Below are positions 8,208 through 16,658 of a DNA stretch of 44,845 nucleotides, in pieces; within the stretch, counting starts at the first letter, position 1; each line of letters begins with the position of its first letter. The notes under the pieces were generated by a model. It made no database searches. It was not told the origin of the DNA and saw only the letters and a list, made by a program, of their open reading frames with translations. The translations under genes were made by a program, and so were the position numbers. Source of the DNA: CAYVLA01 sp964549615 [NCBI: uncultured Thermococci archaeon] (GTDB taxonomy: Archaea; CAYQAE01; CAYVLA01); contig CAZJVP010000003.1 in NCBI GenBank assembly GCA_964549615.1, positions 1 through 44,845 of the forward strand. The letters run 5' to 3'.

Positions 8208-8981
8208 GTGTCCAAGATTGCGGTAATCGCTGGCACCGGAGCCGGTCGGCTCTTCCAGGACATGGTGAAGAAAGAGAAACTCGAGACCCATTACGGAGCC
8301 GTTGCGGTCTTCTCTTCCGACGAACTGGACCCTGCTGTACCCATAATCCTCCGCCACGGGGCGAACCGGAGGATTCCGCCCCACCTCGTGAACTATCGGG
8401 CGAACATAGATGCCCTTGCAATCATGGGCGTTGAGAGGATAATAGCCATCGGTGCCGTCGGCAGTCTGAGGTCGTCCCTTAGGCCGGGCGACATCGTGTT
8501 TCCCGACCAGTTCCTCGACTTCACCAAGTCTCGAACCTACACTTTCGCAGATCAGGCATCAACCGGCACGGGTCACGCTGACTTCACCAACCCGTTCTGC
8601 GAGGAGCTGAGGAAGATAGGACTCTCCTCGGCCAGTGAGCTGGAGATGGCGGTCCACCCGCGGGCGGTATATGTATGTACCGAGGGCCCGCGATACGAGA
8701 CGGCCGCCGAGATAAGGATGTTCAAGATGCTCGGGGGAGACATCGTTGGCATGACCTGCGTACCCGAATGCATCCTTGCTGGTGAGAGGGGGATCTGCTA
8801 CCTCCACGTCTCCGTGGTGACAAATATGGCCGCCGGCATGCAGTCCGACGCTATAGCGCACGAGAAGGTCGAACGCGTGGTGGCGGGCAAGTCGCTCCAG
8901 CTGCGGAATCTGGTGAAGCAGGTGGTCGAGAACGAGAGACACACAGCGCGGAAGTGCCGCTGCGCAGCAAGAAGCTCCTAG
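8208..8981 (+). CDS. mtnP: 5'-methylthioadenosine phosphorylase (MTAP II type)
   Basis: Purine nucleoside phosphorylase-family enzyme that cleaves methylthioadenosine, a by-product of polyamine synthesis, to adenine and methylthioribose-1-phosphate. Family features: IAVIAGTGAG phosphate-binding start, RHGANRRIPPHLVNYRAN, AIGAVGSLR, EGPRYETAAEIRMFKMLGGDIVGMT, ECILAGERGICY, VVTNMAAGM. The C-terminus has a CRC (C-x-C) pair like the CxC motif described for thermophilic archaeal MTAP II. The GTG at 8208 with GGGG upstream gives 257 residues, a standard length; the frame to 8175 would add an unrelated leader. Substrate could also include other purine nucleosides. Confidence 0.92.
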   Translation: MSKIAVIAGTGAGRLFQDMVKKEKLETHYGAVAVFSSDELDPAVPIILRHGANRRIPPHLVNYRANIDALAIMGVERIIAIGAVGSLRSSLRPGDIVFPDQFLDFTKSRTYTFADQASTGTGHADFTNPFCEELRKIGLSSASELEMAVHPRAVYVCTEGPRYETAAEIRMFKMLGGDIVGMTCVPECILAGERGICYLHVSVVTNMAAGMQSDAIAHEKVERVVAGKSLQLRNLVKQVVENERHTARKCRCAARSS

Positions 8982-9006
8982 CCGGTCAAGGGGCGGAGCC
9001 CGGCGG

Positions 9007-9393
9007 ATTCCCGGTGAGGCAGAGGTTCTGGAAGCCGTCATAGAATCCCTTCGTCCAGGAAAAGCCAACTCCCAAAACGAACTGGCAGCAAGGGCCCTCG
9101 CCAAGATGGCTGGCGGGCCCGCGCCGTATAGCTTGAGCCCACGAAGGGCGAGGAGGATCGCCTCCAAGTCGGGTAGGGTGATCGTGAAGATGATCGCCCG
9201 CAGGTCCGAGCGCGAGCTCAAGCGATGCCCCTTCTGCGAGAAGACGTTGGAGGGCCTTCGAACGCGCGACCTGTTCGGCGAGCCGACGGTTGCAGGCAGG
9301 TCGTGCCCGGCGTGCGGGCTCAAGATTCCGCCCGGTCGCCTGGGGCCGGCCAGGTACGTCTTTGAGTTGCCTAGCGGCCCTACCCGCGGATGA
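9007..9393 (+). CDS. Helical domain plus zinc-ribbon protein, non-canonical start
   Basis: The frame stays open from 8917, and protein-like sequence begins near PGEAEVLEAVIESLRPG, yet the first ATG/GTG/TTG in frame is the ATG at 9106, inside the domain. ATT at 9007 with GGAG 8 nt upstream is my tentative start (about 128 residues). The N-terminal half looks like a helix-turn-helix (SQNELAARALAKM, LSPRRARRIASKSGRV). The C-terminal half is a zinc ribbon with CPFCEKTL and CPACGLKIP. I recognise this as an archaeal HTH/Zn-ribbon layout without a named function; nucleic-acid binding is likely. It overlaps the 3' end of the convergent EamA gene by 14 nt. Confidence 0.65.
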   Translation: MPGEAEVLEAVIESLRPGKANSQNELAARALAKMAGGPAPYSLSPRRARRIASKSGRVIVKMIARRSERELKRCPFCEKTLEGLRTRDLFGEPTVAGRSCPACGLKIPPGRLGPARYVFELPSGPTRG

Positions 9394-10255
9394 CCAGTGC
9401 AATGCCACCGAGGTCGAGCGCCGCGCCCAGCGCCATGTACGGCGTCAGTCCCTCTCCAAGGAAGGCGTGGGCAAGGATCACCGAGCTCACCGGCATGAGG
9501 GTCGTGAGCAGCCCGGCGGTCGATGCGGGAACGCCTTTCATGCCCTTCGCCAAAAGCAGGTAGGCGAATCCGGTGCAGATCAGGCCGAGGTAAAGCAGCC
9601 CCACGACCTGGAGCCCGCTCAGATGTGCTAGACCGGGAACAGAAGGGAGGGCGAACGGCAGCAGGATGCCGGCCGAAATCAAGAAGATGGGAGACAGCGA
9701 TGATAGCACCCGGCCATCCTGGGTCAGCCTCTTCTGGCAGTACGCGTAGAAGGCCCAGAACAGGCCGGCCAAGATGATTATGGCATTGCCGAGCAGGTAG
9801 TCCGAACGGAGCAGGCTCGACACGTCGTTCCCGTTCCACGATATGAGCGTCACGCCAACGAGCGCGACGGTCATGCCCACGATCTTCTTGGATCCGAATG
9901 GTTCCTTGAGAAGAACTACGGACAGCACGGCGAGGAAGACGACCTCGGTTTGAACCACCATGGCTCCCGCGGAGGCGGAGGTGTATCGAAGTCCGATCGT
10001 GAAGAGGAGGTAGTTAAAGGCAATTCCGACCGCCCCGATCCCTACCAGTCGCCAGTTTTCCCTAGGAACGATCCTCGTTCGGGTCGCAAACATCGCGAAA
10101 GTGAGGGCGAGACCGCCGAGAGCCATCCTGACGAAAGCGATCAGGGCTGCGTCCACTGCCCTAACCATCACCTTGACGATGACCGCGACGGTGCCCCAAA
10201 GGAATGCGGTGGCCACGATGAGAACTGCCGACCCGACATCGGTCTTGTTCTCCAC
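9380..10255 (-). CDS. EamA/DMT-superfamily transporter
   Basis: Ten-helix drug/metabolite-type exporter built of two EamA repeats. Hydrophobic segments start at AVLIVATAFLWGTVAVIVKV, and the repeat boundary is near residue 145 (LISWNGNDVSSLL). Typical pieces are AFVRMALGGLALT, VGIAFNYLLFTIGLRYTSA, and in the second half IILAGLFWAFYAYCQK and TLMPVSSVILAHAFLGEGL. 291 residues, normal length. The GTG start at 10255 has GGGGAGG 7 nt upstream and TTTTAAAT about 28 nt upstream. Substrate unknown; amino acids, nucleobases and related metabolites are usual for the family. It is divergent from the PreA-like gene. Confidence 0.9.
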   Translation of the reverse strand: MENKTDVGSAVLIVATAFLWGTVAVIVKVMVRAVDAALIAFVRMALGGLALTFAMFATRTRIVPRENWRLVGIGAVGIAFNYLLFTIGLRYTSASAGAMVVQTEVVFLAVLSVVLLKEPFGSKKIVGMTVALVGVTLISWNGNDVSSLLRSDYLLGNAIIILAGLFWAFYAYCQKRLTQDGRVLSSLSPIFLISAGILLPFALPSVPGLAHLSGLQVVGLLYLGLICTGFAYLLLAKGMKGVPASTAGLLTTLMPVSSVILAHAFLGEGLTPYMALGAALDLGGIALVIRG

Positions 10256-10278
10256 CCCGCCGCCTCCCCGGCGCGTCC

Positions 10279-10286
10279 TTTTAAAT
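10279..10286 (-). promoter_or_regulatory. TATA box of EamA gene
   Basis: TTTTAAAT on the plus strand (ATTTAAAA on the coding strand), about 28 nt upstream of the GTG start, which predicts an almost leaderless mRNA. Confidence 0.5.
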
Positions 10287-10309
10287 GGATGCGGGGCAGG
10301 GCGGCGATC

Positions 10310-10320
10310 ACATATTTAAT
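10310..10320 (+). promoter_or_regulatory. TATA box of PreA/PyrD-like gene
   Basis: ATATTTAAT centred near 10315, about 32 nt before TTG 10347. This supports that start over the in-frame TTG at 10326. Confidence 0.5.
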
Positions 10321-10346
10321 GACCATTGGTCGTTCGGTCGATTAGC

Positions 10347-11531
10347 TTGGCCGATGCGGGACCCGATCTGCATACGAACTATGCAGGGCTTGAGTTGAGG
10401 AACCCACTGATAGTGTCCCCGGCGGGCATCACGGAAACGGTCAGGCGAATGAAAAGGGCTGAGGCGGCTGGTTGCGGGGCGGTCGTTGTCAAGACGCTCT
10501 TCGAGGATGCCCTCGCCCGGCGGTCGCCGACGCCCCGCTTTCGGGTCATGCACGGGAGGGTCGGATGCCCCGAGTCTTTCGTGTTATACTCGTACGAACA
10601 GGCAAGCAGCTTCGGCCCAGAACGGTATGCCCGGGAAATCCGAAACGCAAAGAGGGCCCTCGCTGTTCCCGTTATCGCTAGCATTGGGTGCACAACGGAG
10701 GAAGGGTGGACGCGGTACGCTCGCCTGGTGCAGGAATCCGGGGCCGATGCCGTCGAGCTCAACGTGTCATGCCCGCACGGAAGGCCGGTCCTCTCCGATG
10801 CCGATGTCACCGACGATATGTGCAGCGCAACCAAGCTGGTGAAGCAGACCGTGTCCCTCCCCGTCATCCCGAAGATGACTCCCCAGTCCGCAAGCCCGCT
10901 TGGGACTGCATTGAGGTTGGAGGCATCGGGTGCCGATGCGGTGGTCATGTTCAACAGGTTCACCGGCCTGGACATCGATGTGGATAGCGAGACCCCGGTG
11001 ATGCACGGCGGCTTCGCGGGGCACGGCGGGCCGTGGTCGATCTACTACGTCCTGAGATGGTTGGTGGCGACCAGTCCTAGGCTCCGGATTCCGATCAGCG
11101 CTAGCGGGGGGATCTGGACGGGTTACGACATGGCGAAGGCTATCCTCGCAGGCGCCACGACCACCCAGATGTGCACGGCGGTGGTGGTGCGGGGATACGA
11201 TGCAATCCGCTCCGCGTTGGAAGAGTTCAGGACCTTCATGGAAACTAAGGGATACTCCGACGTCAAGGCGTTCAGGGGCAAGGCGCGTGCGAAGGTCCTG
11301 CCCAATGAAGCGATTGACCGGAGAAAGACCGTTGTCGCGCACATCGATCCGGAGAAATGTACGCGCTGTGGCATCTGCCAGAGGATATGCATATACGACG
11401 CCGTCTCCCTAGCAGGGAAGAGCTACCGCATTGGGAGGCGTTGCGCTGGCTGCGGCCTGTGCGCCGAGCTTTGCCCGAAGGACGCCATATCCCTGCGCAG
11501 GGTGGAGCGAGCCGGCCCCTTGGGACGGTAG
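10347..11531 (+). CDS. Dihydroorotate/dihydropyrimidine dehydrogenase-like flavoprotein with two [4Fe-4S] clusters
   Basis: FMN TIM-barrel of the PyrD/PreA family fused to a C-terminal 2x[4Fe-4S] ferredoxin. The barrel opens DLHTNYAGLELRNPLIVSPAG, with VVVKT and ELNVSCPHGRP (substrate/FMN loop), VIPKMTP, and ISASGGIWTGYDMAKAILAGA (FMN phosphate site). The ferredoxin part carries KCTRCGICQRICIYDAV and RCAGCGLCAELCPKDAI. The layout matches PreA subunits of NAD-dependent dihydropyrimidine dehydrogenase more than plain PyrD. No PreT partner or pyr genes are adjacent, so the substrate is open. TTG at 10347 is chosen from the TATA spacing; 394 residues. Iron-sulfur clusters imply electron transfer to or from a soluble carrier in the cytoplasm. 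Confidence 0.85.
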   Translation: MADAGPDLHTNYAGLELRNPLIVSPAGITETVRRMKRAEAAGCGAVVVKTLFEDALARRSPTPRFRVMHGRVGCPESFVLYSYEQASSFGPERYAREIRNAKRALAVPVIASIGCTTEEGWTRYARLVQESGADAVELNVSCPHGRPVLSDADVTDDMCSATKLVKQTVSLPVIPKMTPQSASPLGTALRLEASGADAVVMFNRFTGLDIDVDSETPVMHGGFAGHGGPWSIYYVLRWLVATSPRLRIPISASGGIWTGYDMAKAILAGATTTQMCTAVVVRGYDAIRSALEEFRTFMETKGYSDVKAFRGKARAKVLPNEAIDRRKTVVAHIDPEKCTRCGICQRICIYDAVSLAGKSYRIGRRCAGCGLCAELCPKDAISLRRVERAGPLGR

Positions 11532-11709
11532 CTTGGGCCGTTAGGCTGGTGAAATCGATCGCAATTCCTCGCTTGGGCATCCCCTTGGTATTTGTGGCTA
11601 GATTGCCTGCGCTGCACGGCGGACCTGCAAAGTCCGACCTCAAGTCGCTGCGGAGAAGGGCGTACTGCAGAAGCAAAGCCTCTCACCCATTACTGCCTAA
11701 CGGCGATCC

Positions 11710-12012
11710 CGCATCGTTTACGTTCCGATGCTGGTGAACATTCCCGAGGGAACCTTTGGACCGTCGAGGGTACGGGCAGGGAAGACGTCAAGAAGTTCAT
11801 GAGGCTACATCTGTCCCGAACCTATGGTCAACTGGTCGCTTCGTGCGACCTGGACATCGTCTCGGATTTCGAGGCTTTGCTGGTGCCGAGCCAACACTTC
11901 AATGAGACGGGCCATAGGGAGGAAGGGATGGGCTGCCAAATACGCGATCAACTGGGACACCGGAGGCTACACCTCCTTGGACCTTCAGCTGCTTCCGCTG
12001 GAAACACTTAAG
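11710..12012 (+). pseudogene. Decayed fragment of a membrane-anchored GATase-like gene
   Basis: Protein-like text is split over two reading frames. Frame A reads RIVYVPMLVNIPEGTFGP from 11710 until a stop at 11800. Frame B carries FMRLHLSRTYGQLVASCDLD and IVSDFEALLVPS at about 11795-11900. Frame A resumes with KYAINWDTGGYTSLDLQLLP from about 11938. The middle piece aligns by eye with HMRAYMPRTEAELRSGFD of the 22880-24115 protein and AMRLYFPRTYEQLIEQDY of the 43531-44760 protein. Only about 100 of 410 residues remain; the C-terminal anchor is gone. I therefore call it a frameshifted, truncated paralogue. The rest of the 520-nt stretch 11532-12051 shows no other gene. Confidence 0.4.
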
Positions 12013-12051
12013 TCCAGGTCTGCGGCTCGGGACGCGATCTCCCCAGGAGGG

Positions 12052-12885
12052 GTGAATCTGTTCGTTGGCATGTTGACAGCACCGTTCAGGGATGAAAGCC
12101 TATCCCAGATAGTAAGCTTTGCAATGGCGAATGGCATAAAGGGCTTGGAGATCCCCGTCGCGCCGGGCAGAAAGCAAGTCGACGTTGAGAAGGTGCTCAC
12201 CTCAGGGCCGGGCGATGTCAAGAGAACCCTCGCCAACACCGGCGTTGTGATCTCCAGCCTCGCCTACTATGCTGGAAACATCTTGGTTGACAAGGGGTCC
12301 CAGGAGTTCTTCAAGAAGTCGGTGGAGGCCTGCGCAACCTTGGAAGTCGATGTGCTTTGTTGCCTTGCCGGGATGGCCTCGCCGGGGAAGGACAAGAAGG
12401 CGACGCTCAGGTCCGATTTCAAGGAAACCTACTCGGTCTTGGCGGATTTCGCGAAGGATCACGGCGTCAAGCTGGCCATGGAGAACTGGTTCGCAACTCT
12501 GCTCCAAGGCCTTGACAACTTCGACCTTGCATTCGAAATGGTCCCCAACGCGAACCTAGGGCTCAACTTCGACCCTAGCCATCTCGTTCACCAGCAAATC
12601 GACTACGTCCAAGCCGTGCACCATCTGGGGAAGAGGATCTTCCACACCCATGCAAAGGACACCGAGATCATCCGGCATAGGATGCACTACCGAGGGATCT
12701 ACGAGGGGGGATGGTGGAGGTACCGCATCCCGGGACGCGGGGAGATCAACTGGAACGCCTACATCACGGCTCTGAAGGAGAACGGCTACGACTTCGTGCT
12801 CAGCATAGAGCACGAGGACGGGTTCTTCGGTAGGGAAGCCGGTTTTGCGGACGGCGCCAGGTATCTGAACTCCATCCTCTGGTAG
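12052..12885 (+). CDS. Sugar phosphate isomerase/epimerase-like TIM-barrel protein
   Basis: Xylose-isomerase-like (AP endonuclease 2) TIM barrel. Features: opening NLFVGMLTAPFRDESLSQIV, GIKGLEIPVAPG, KLAMENWF (metal-ligand Glu), GLNFDPSHLVHQQID (Asp/His ligands), IFHTHAKDTE and VLSIEHEDG with the last Glu ligand. Such proteins isomerise or epimerise sugars, keto-acids or cyclitols, and some are lyases of keto-glycosides; the substrate cannot be read from sequence. GTG at 12052 gives 277 residues and a family-like N-terminus, although AGGAGG lies only 1 nt upstream; ATG at 12070 is an alternative. It follows the decayed surface gene and faces the next isomerase-like gene convergently. Confidence 0.85.
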   Translation: MNLFVGMLTAPFRDESLSQIVSFAMANGIKGLEIPVAPGRKQVDVEKVLTSGPGDVKRTLANTGVVISSLAYYAGNILVDKGSQEFFKKSVEACATLEVDVLCCLAGMASPGKDKKATLRSDFKETYSVLADFAKDHGVKLAMENWFATLLQGLDNFDLAFEMVPNANLGLNFDPSHLVHQQIDYVQAVHHLGKRIFHTHAKDTEIIRHRMHYRGIYEGGWWRYRIPGRGEINWNAYITALKENGYDFVLSIEHEDGFFGREAGFADGARYLNSILW

Positions 12886-13012
12886 GCCTTCGCACATCGT
12901 TAAGAACGTAGGGTGCCCGTCCGGAGGAAGATTTCCCGGGGCGATATGGCTACCTGGAATTGTAAGTTGGCGGGAGCGGAGCTGCGGCGCCACACGCCGT
13001 CAAAGGCACGCG

Positions 13013-13819
13013 CTAGTAGATCAGGTCGAAGATCCTCAGGATGTCCTGGTGCAGCTCCAAGGCACCTTCGGCTCCGCGCCGGGTGTGGTGCTCGTTCGAT
13101 ATGAAGCCCCGGAACCCCATCTCCTTCATGGCCTTGAAGATGTTGTAGTAGTCGATCTTCTTTCCGTTGGGGGTGCGCATGCTCTTTACGTGCATGAACT
13201 CCAGATAATCTTGGATCGCCTTGAAACCGTCTGGCCAGACGACCTCGCCAGCGTTGAAGCTGTTGCCTGGGTCATAGTTCACCTTGAGGTAGCGCGAGTT
13301 GACGGACCGAAGTATCCGCCTGGCGTTGGCTGCGGTGTCCGCGTACAATCCGCCCTCCGTCTCCAAGGCTAGCACAACCCCCGCGTCCCTGGCGAGGTCA
13401 GCCGCCCATCCGAGCCTTTCGCTGATTATGGGGAGACATTCATCGATCGGGCATCCCTCGACCACGTTGAAGCCGAATGCCCTAGTGTAGGGAGCTTCGA
13501 GCGCGACCGCGACCTCCAACGACTGCTTCAGGATGGCCTTCTGCTCCTCCCACTCCTTCTGGTCGTCCCAGGAAGAGTGCTTGTACTTGCAGAAGCCGGA
13601 CGAGACCGAGGAAACGCCGAAGTCCCTCTCCTCCAGGACGGCCTTCAAGCTCCTCAGGCGTTCCCCCTCAAACCGCGCTATGTTGATGGGCTCGAAGTTG
13701 CCGACGGCCACATTTCTCAGCTCGACAGACCTCATGGGCGCCATGTTGGTCTGGATGAAATCCAAGGCCCTCTCGATCGGCTGATAGATTTCGTCCGTGA
13801 ATGCTGACAGCCTCATCAT
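13013..13819 (-). CDS. Sugar phosphate isomerase/epimerase-like TIM-barrel protein
   Basis: Second barrel of the same superfamily, not close to the first. It opens MMRLSAFTDEIYQPIERALD. VELRNVAVGN holds the first strand Glu, VLALETEGG and LKVNYDPGNSF hold metal ligands, MHVKSMRTPNGKKIDYYNI the active-site His/Lys region and GFISNEHHTRRG the last Glu. 268 residues. ATG 13819 lies about 37 nt from a TTTAAG-type TATA at 13854-13861. Expected role is isomerisation or epimerisation of a sugar or cyclitol intermediate, in the cytoplasm with a divalent metal. Convergent with the preceding isomerase-like gene, 127 nt apart. Confidence 0.85.
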   Translation of the reverse strand: MMRLSAFTDEIYQPIERALDFIQTNMAPMRSVELRNVAVGNFEPINIARFEGERLRSLKAVLEERDFGVSSVSSGFCKYKHSSWDDQKEWEEQKAILKQSLEVAVALEAPYTRAFGFNVVEGCPIDECLPIISERLGWAADLARDAGVVLALETEGGLYADTAANARRILRSVNSRYLKVNYDPGNSFNAGEVVWPDGFKAIQDYLEFMHVKSMRTPNGKKIDYYNIFKAMKEMGFRGFISNEHHTRRGAEGALELHQDILRIFDLIY

Positions 13820-14047
13820 TTGGGATTACCGGGGCGAGCTCCTTTCTGCCGATCTTAAATCTTTGCCGCGCTGGGTGCTGGGTCAAGGTCTGCTGGGAAT
13901 GAAGTGCCCGATTCGAAAATCTCTTCGGCCCTGCTTTAAGGTGCACTTGGGTAGAAACCAACCGATCTAACTAACGGGACGGGAGTGGATGCGTGCTATG
14001 GGCTGCCCAGATGCCCTTGCCTCGCCCCTTGGTCCTTGGCTGAAAGA

Positions 14048-14056
14048 GTTAAATTG
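14048..14056 (+). promoter_or_regulatory. TATA-like box of the TPR gene
   Basis: GTTAAATTG centred about 39 nt upstream of the ATG at 14091. The rest of the 271-nt gap to the divergent isomerase gene shows no further gene. Confidence 0.45.
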
Positions 14057-14090
14057 AGAGCTTTTTGAGGGGCAAGCGAGGTTCGGGGGC

Positions 14091-16658
14091 ATGCGACGTT
14101 CCTCTGCCGTATCCCTATGGCTGTCGGGGATCTGCATCGTTTCCGTCGCCATCGCACAGTCTCCTGAGGTCTACGAGCAGATGGGGAACGACGCAGCAAG
14201 CTCGGGAAACTACCTCCTTGCAGCCCAGAACTACGCCATTGCCGCCGAAGGGTACGCCAAGCTCGGCAACCATTCCGCAGCAGCGGTCAACCACGAGAGG
14301 GCAGCGACCCTTTACTCTGCCCTCGGTTCAAGCGACCTCTATCTGGCAGAGGCGGCCAAGGCTGCGTCCTCATACGGCGCAGCCGGATCGATGTACCTAG
14401 ACCAAGGCAACTACTGGTACGCGGCCAACGCCTTCTCCAGGAGCGCGGCGTTCTACAATGCGACGGGCAAGTCCTCTGAGTACAAGCAGATGGAAATCAA
14501 GTCGGGCGAGGCTTTCATGCTCATGGCCACCTCCTCCTCAAATCTGACCGGCCGCGTGCAGTCGCTCTACCGCGCCTGCATAGCGTTCTTCGGCGTGGAC
14601 AAGGCAAGGTTCCAGAACTCGAGGGAGCAGCTTGAGACCGCCGTCAGTGAACTGAAGGCCGAAGCCCTCAAGGCCAAGGATCCGGCGGTGTTTGACGTCC
14701 TGGAGGTTTACTACATTCCCATATACTCTCAACTGCTCGAGGATGATGCGGCATCGGCCGCGAAGATGGACGAGGCCGGCCAGCTCGCCAGTGCCATGGG
14801 GTATCACGGGTACGCCGCTAGCTACCACACTAGTGCCGCTGCGTTCTACAGGGCCGCAGGACGCGCGCAGGACGCGATAAAGAGCCTTCACCTTGTCGGG
14901 GATGCATACAAAGAGGAGATATCGGAAAGCACGGGGTGGAACTACACAAGCTTCCTTAGAATGAAGGACGACCTCGAGACGGCCCTCTACGTTCTCAGGT
15001 TTCTCAACAGGACGACCGACGTGAGCGAGATCAGCGCCCTCGCCACGCGGAACCTGCAACAGCTCGCGCCCGAGCTGGTTGCCGCCGGCGACGCACACAG
15101 GGTGTCCGGCGCATATGAATGGGCCGCCTCCAACTACTCCGCAGCGGCCGAGATCTTCTACATCCTTGGCGACGAGCAAATGTTCAGGCAGCTCAATGGC
15201 ATCTCGGGTTCGATGAGCTTTCTTAAGGCGCGGCGCCTCGAGGCTAGCGGCAATTCAAGCTTGGCCGCGGACTCATATGACGCGGCAGGGTTCTTGTTGA
15301 AACTGGCAGGTAACCAAAGCTATGTGGAGGCCTATAAGGAAGGCGCTCGGCTGCACGGAAGCCTTGGCAATCAGCTGTTGGTGGCCGGCAACCGCACGCT
15401 TGCGGCCAGCCACTTCTATGCGGCGGCAACGGACCTGAGGGCGATCGGAGACCCATCCTCGTCAGCCTACTTCGAAAAGTACGTCGCAACGCTCAGGCAG
15501 ATCATGCCGTCCGAGTCATCCGTGACGAGAGCGATGATGCTCATGTCTATAGGGGATGCCCTTCGGCGGATGGGCGATCAGGAGGGTGCCACAAAGTCCT
15601 ATGCAGAAGCATCGGATCAGCTGGTGCAGATCCTGAGCCAGTATCTCGCCGCGTCGCCAGATTACCTTGCCTCGATCCCAGCCTTGCCGAAGAGCCTCGT
15701 CAAGGCGTACCGACTTTCCGGAAGGCTCTACCTTGCCCGTAGCACTGTAAGGAGCCTCGACTATCCATCGATGTACGGCACTCTGGCGACGTTGGCTTCT
15801 TTCGCCCAGATGTATGCAACCGCCGCCCGGATCCACGGGTCCCTTGCGCGGTCCGACATGGAGGTGTACGACTTTCAGAGCAACGCTGCCAACGTGCTCT
15901 TCCGCGGCATCACGGCCATGATCGCGGGAAACAACGAGCTGGCTCAATCCAGCCTCCGGGAATTTGAGTCCCTCAACCACCCTCTGCACAGTGCGAACAG
16001 GAAGTTTCACCAGCTGCTGTCACACTGCCTGGCTTGGGCGGTTGACGGCAACCAGACTGAGCTTGCCATGGCTAGGGCGATTCTCTCGGAGATCATGTCC
16101 GTCAGCGAGGGGTCCGACACCGAGTTTCTTCTTCAGGACCTGGAATCATTTCTGACGGCGGGCGCCGATCCAACGAAGGTATCCGACCAGGCATCCTCGA
16201 GATCTGCTGCACGGGAATGGAGAGAGGCTGGCACCCTCTACTACTCGCTCGGCATGCTGAGGTACTTCCGTGAAGAGTTCAATCTCTCGCTATCCGCCTT
16301 TGAGGAATCCTCGTACATGTTCATCAAATCAGGCGACTATGCCCAAGCCGCTAGGTCCGCGGAACGAGCCTTCGAATGCTTCTTCGAGCCGACCGAGTTC
16401 ACGCTGGGGCTTCGCTCCCTGTGCAGGGCTTTCCTTGAATCGAATTCGACGCTTGCCGGGATCGCAAGAGCCAGCTTCAAGCAAGCCGCCAAGCAGGGCT
16501 ACAAGCGCGAGGAATCAAAGGAGCTGATGAGGATCGCCGCCAAGCTGGAGGGCATCAACTGGGGGCTCATTACGCTCCAAGCGTCCGCGGGGGTCATTGC
16601 CCTCCTGTGTGCCCTGGCCGTTCTTCTACTCATCAGAAGGCGTTCGCAGAATGAATGA
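14091..16658 (+). CDS. Large membrane-anchored TPR-repeat protein
   Basis: An 855-residue protein with a signal peptide (SLWLSGICIVSVAIAQS), a long run of degenerate TPR-like helical hairpins, and a C-terminal membrane segment (about 830-848, AGVIALLCALAVLLLIRR) with a short basic tail. The TPR-like units are rich in Ala and Tyr, for example AAQNYAIAAEGYAKLGNHSA and AASSYGAAGSMYLDQGNY, and recur to about residue 770. Predicted topology puts the repeat solenoid outside the cell, anchored by the last helix, with many N-x-S/T sequons (NYTS, NRTT, NQSY) that archaea can glycosylate. The stop overlaps the start of the NfeD-like gene by 8 nt, so the two are translationally coupled. Partner binding is the usual TPR role; the partner is unknown. 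Confidence 0.85.
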   Translation: MRRSSAVSLWLSGICIVSVAIAQSPEVYEQMGNDAASSGNYLLAAQNYAIAAEGYAKLGNHSAAAVNHERAATLYSALGSSDLYLAEAAKAASSYGAAGSMYLDQGNYWYAANAFSRSAAFYNATGKSSEYKQMEIKSGEAFMLMATSSSNLTGRVQSLYRACIAFFGVDKARFQNSREQLETAVSELKAEALKAKDPAVFDVLEVYYIPIYSQLLEDDAASAAKMDEAGQLASAMGYHGYAASYHTSAAAFYRAAGRAQDAIKSLHLVGDAYKEEISESTGWNYTSFLRMKDDLETALYVLRFLNRTTDVSEISALATRNLQQLAPELVAAGDAHRVSGAYEWAASNYSAAAEIFYILGDEQMFRQLNGISGSMSFLKARRLEASGNSSLAADSYDAAGFLLKLAGNQSYVEAYKEGARLHGSLGNQLLVAGNRTLAASHFYAAATDLRAIGDPSSSAYFEKYVATLRQIMPSESSVTRAMMLMSIGDALRRMGDQEGATKSYAEASDQLVQILSQYLAASPDYLASIPALPKSLVKAYRLSGRLYLARSTVRSLDYPSMYGTLATLASFAQMYATAARIHGSLARSDMEVYDFQSNAANVLFRGITAMIAGNNELAQSSLREFESLNHPLHSANRKFHQLLSHCLAWAVDGNQTELAMARAILSEIMSVSEGSDTEFLLQDLESFLTAGADPTKVSDQASSRSAAREWREAGTLYYSLGMLRYFREEFNLSLSAFEESSYMFIKSGDYAQAARSAERAFECFFEPTEFTLGLRSLCRAFLESNSTLAGIARASFKQAAKQGYKREESKELMRIAAKLEGINWGLITLQASAGVIALLCALAVLLLIRRRSQNE

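Noticed and set aside
8559-9839. 426-codon minus-strand frame across mtnP, the zinc protein and EamA
   Set aside because: It is low in family similarity and overlaps three supported genes.
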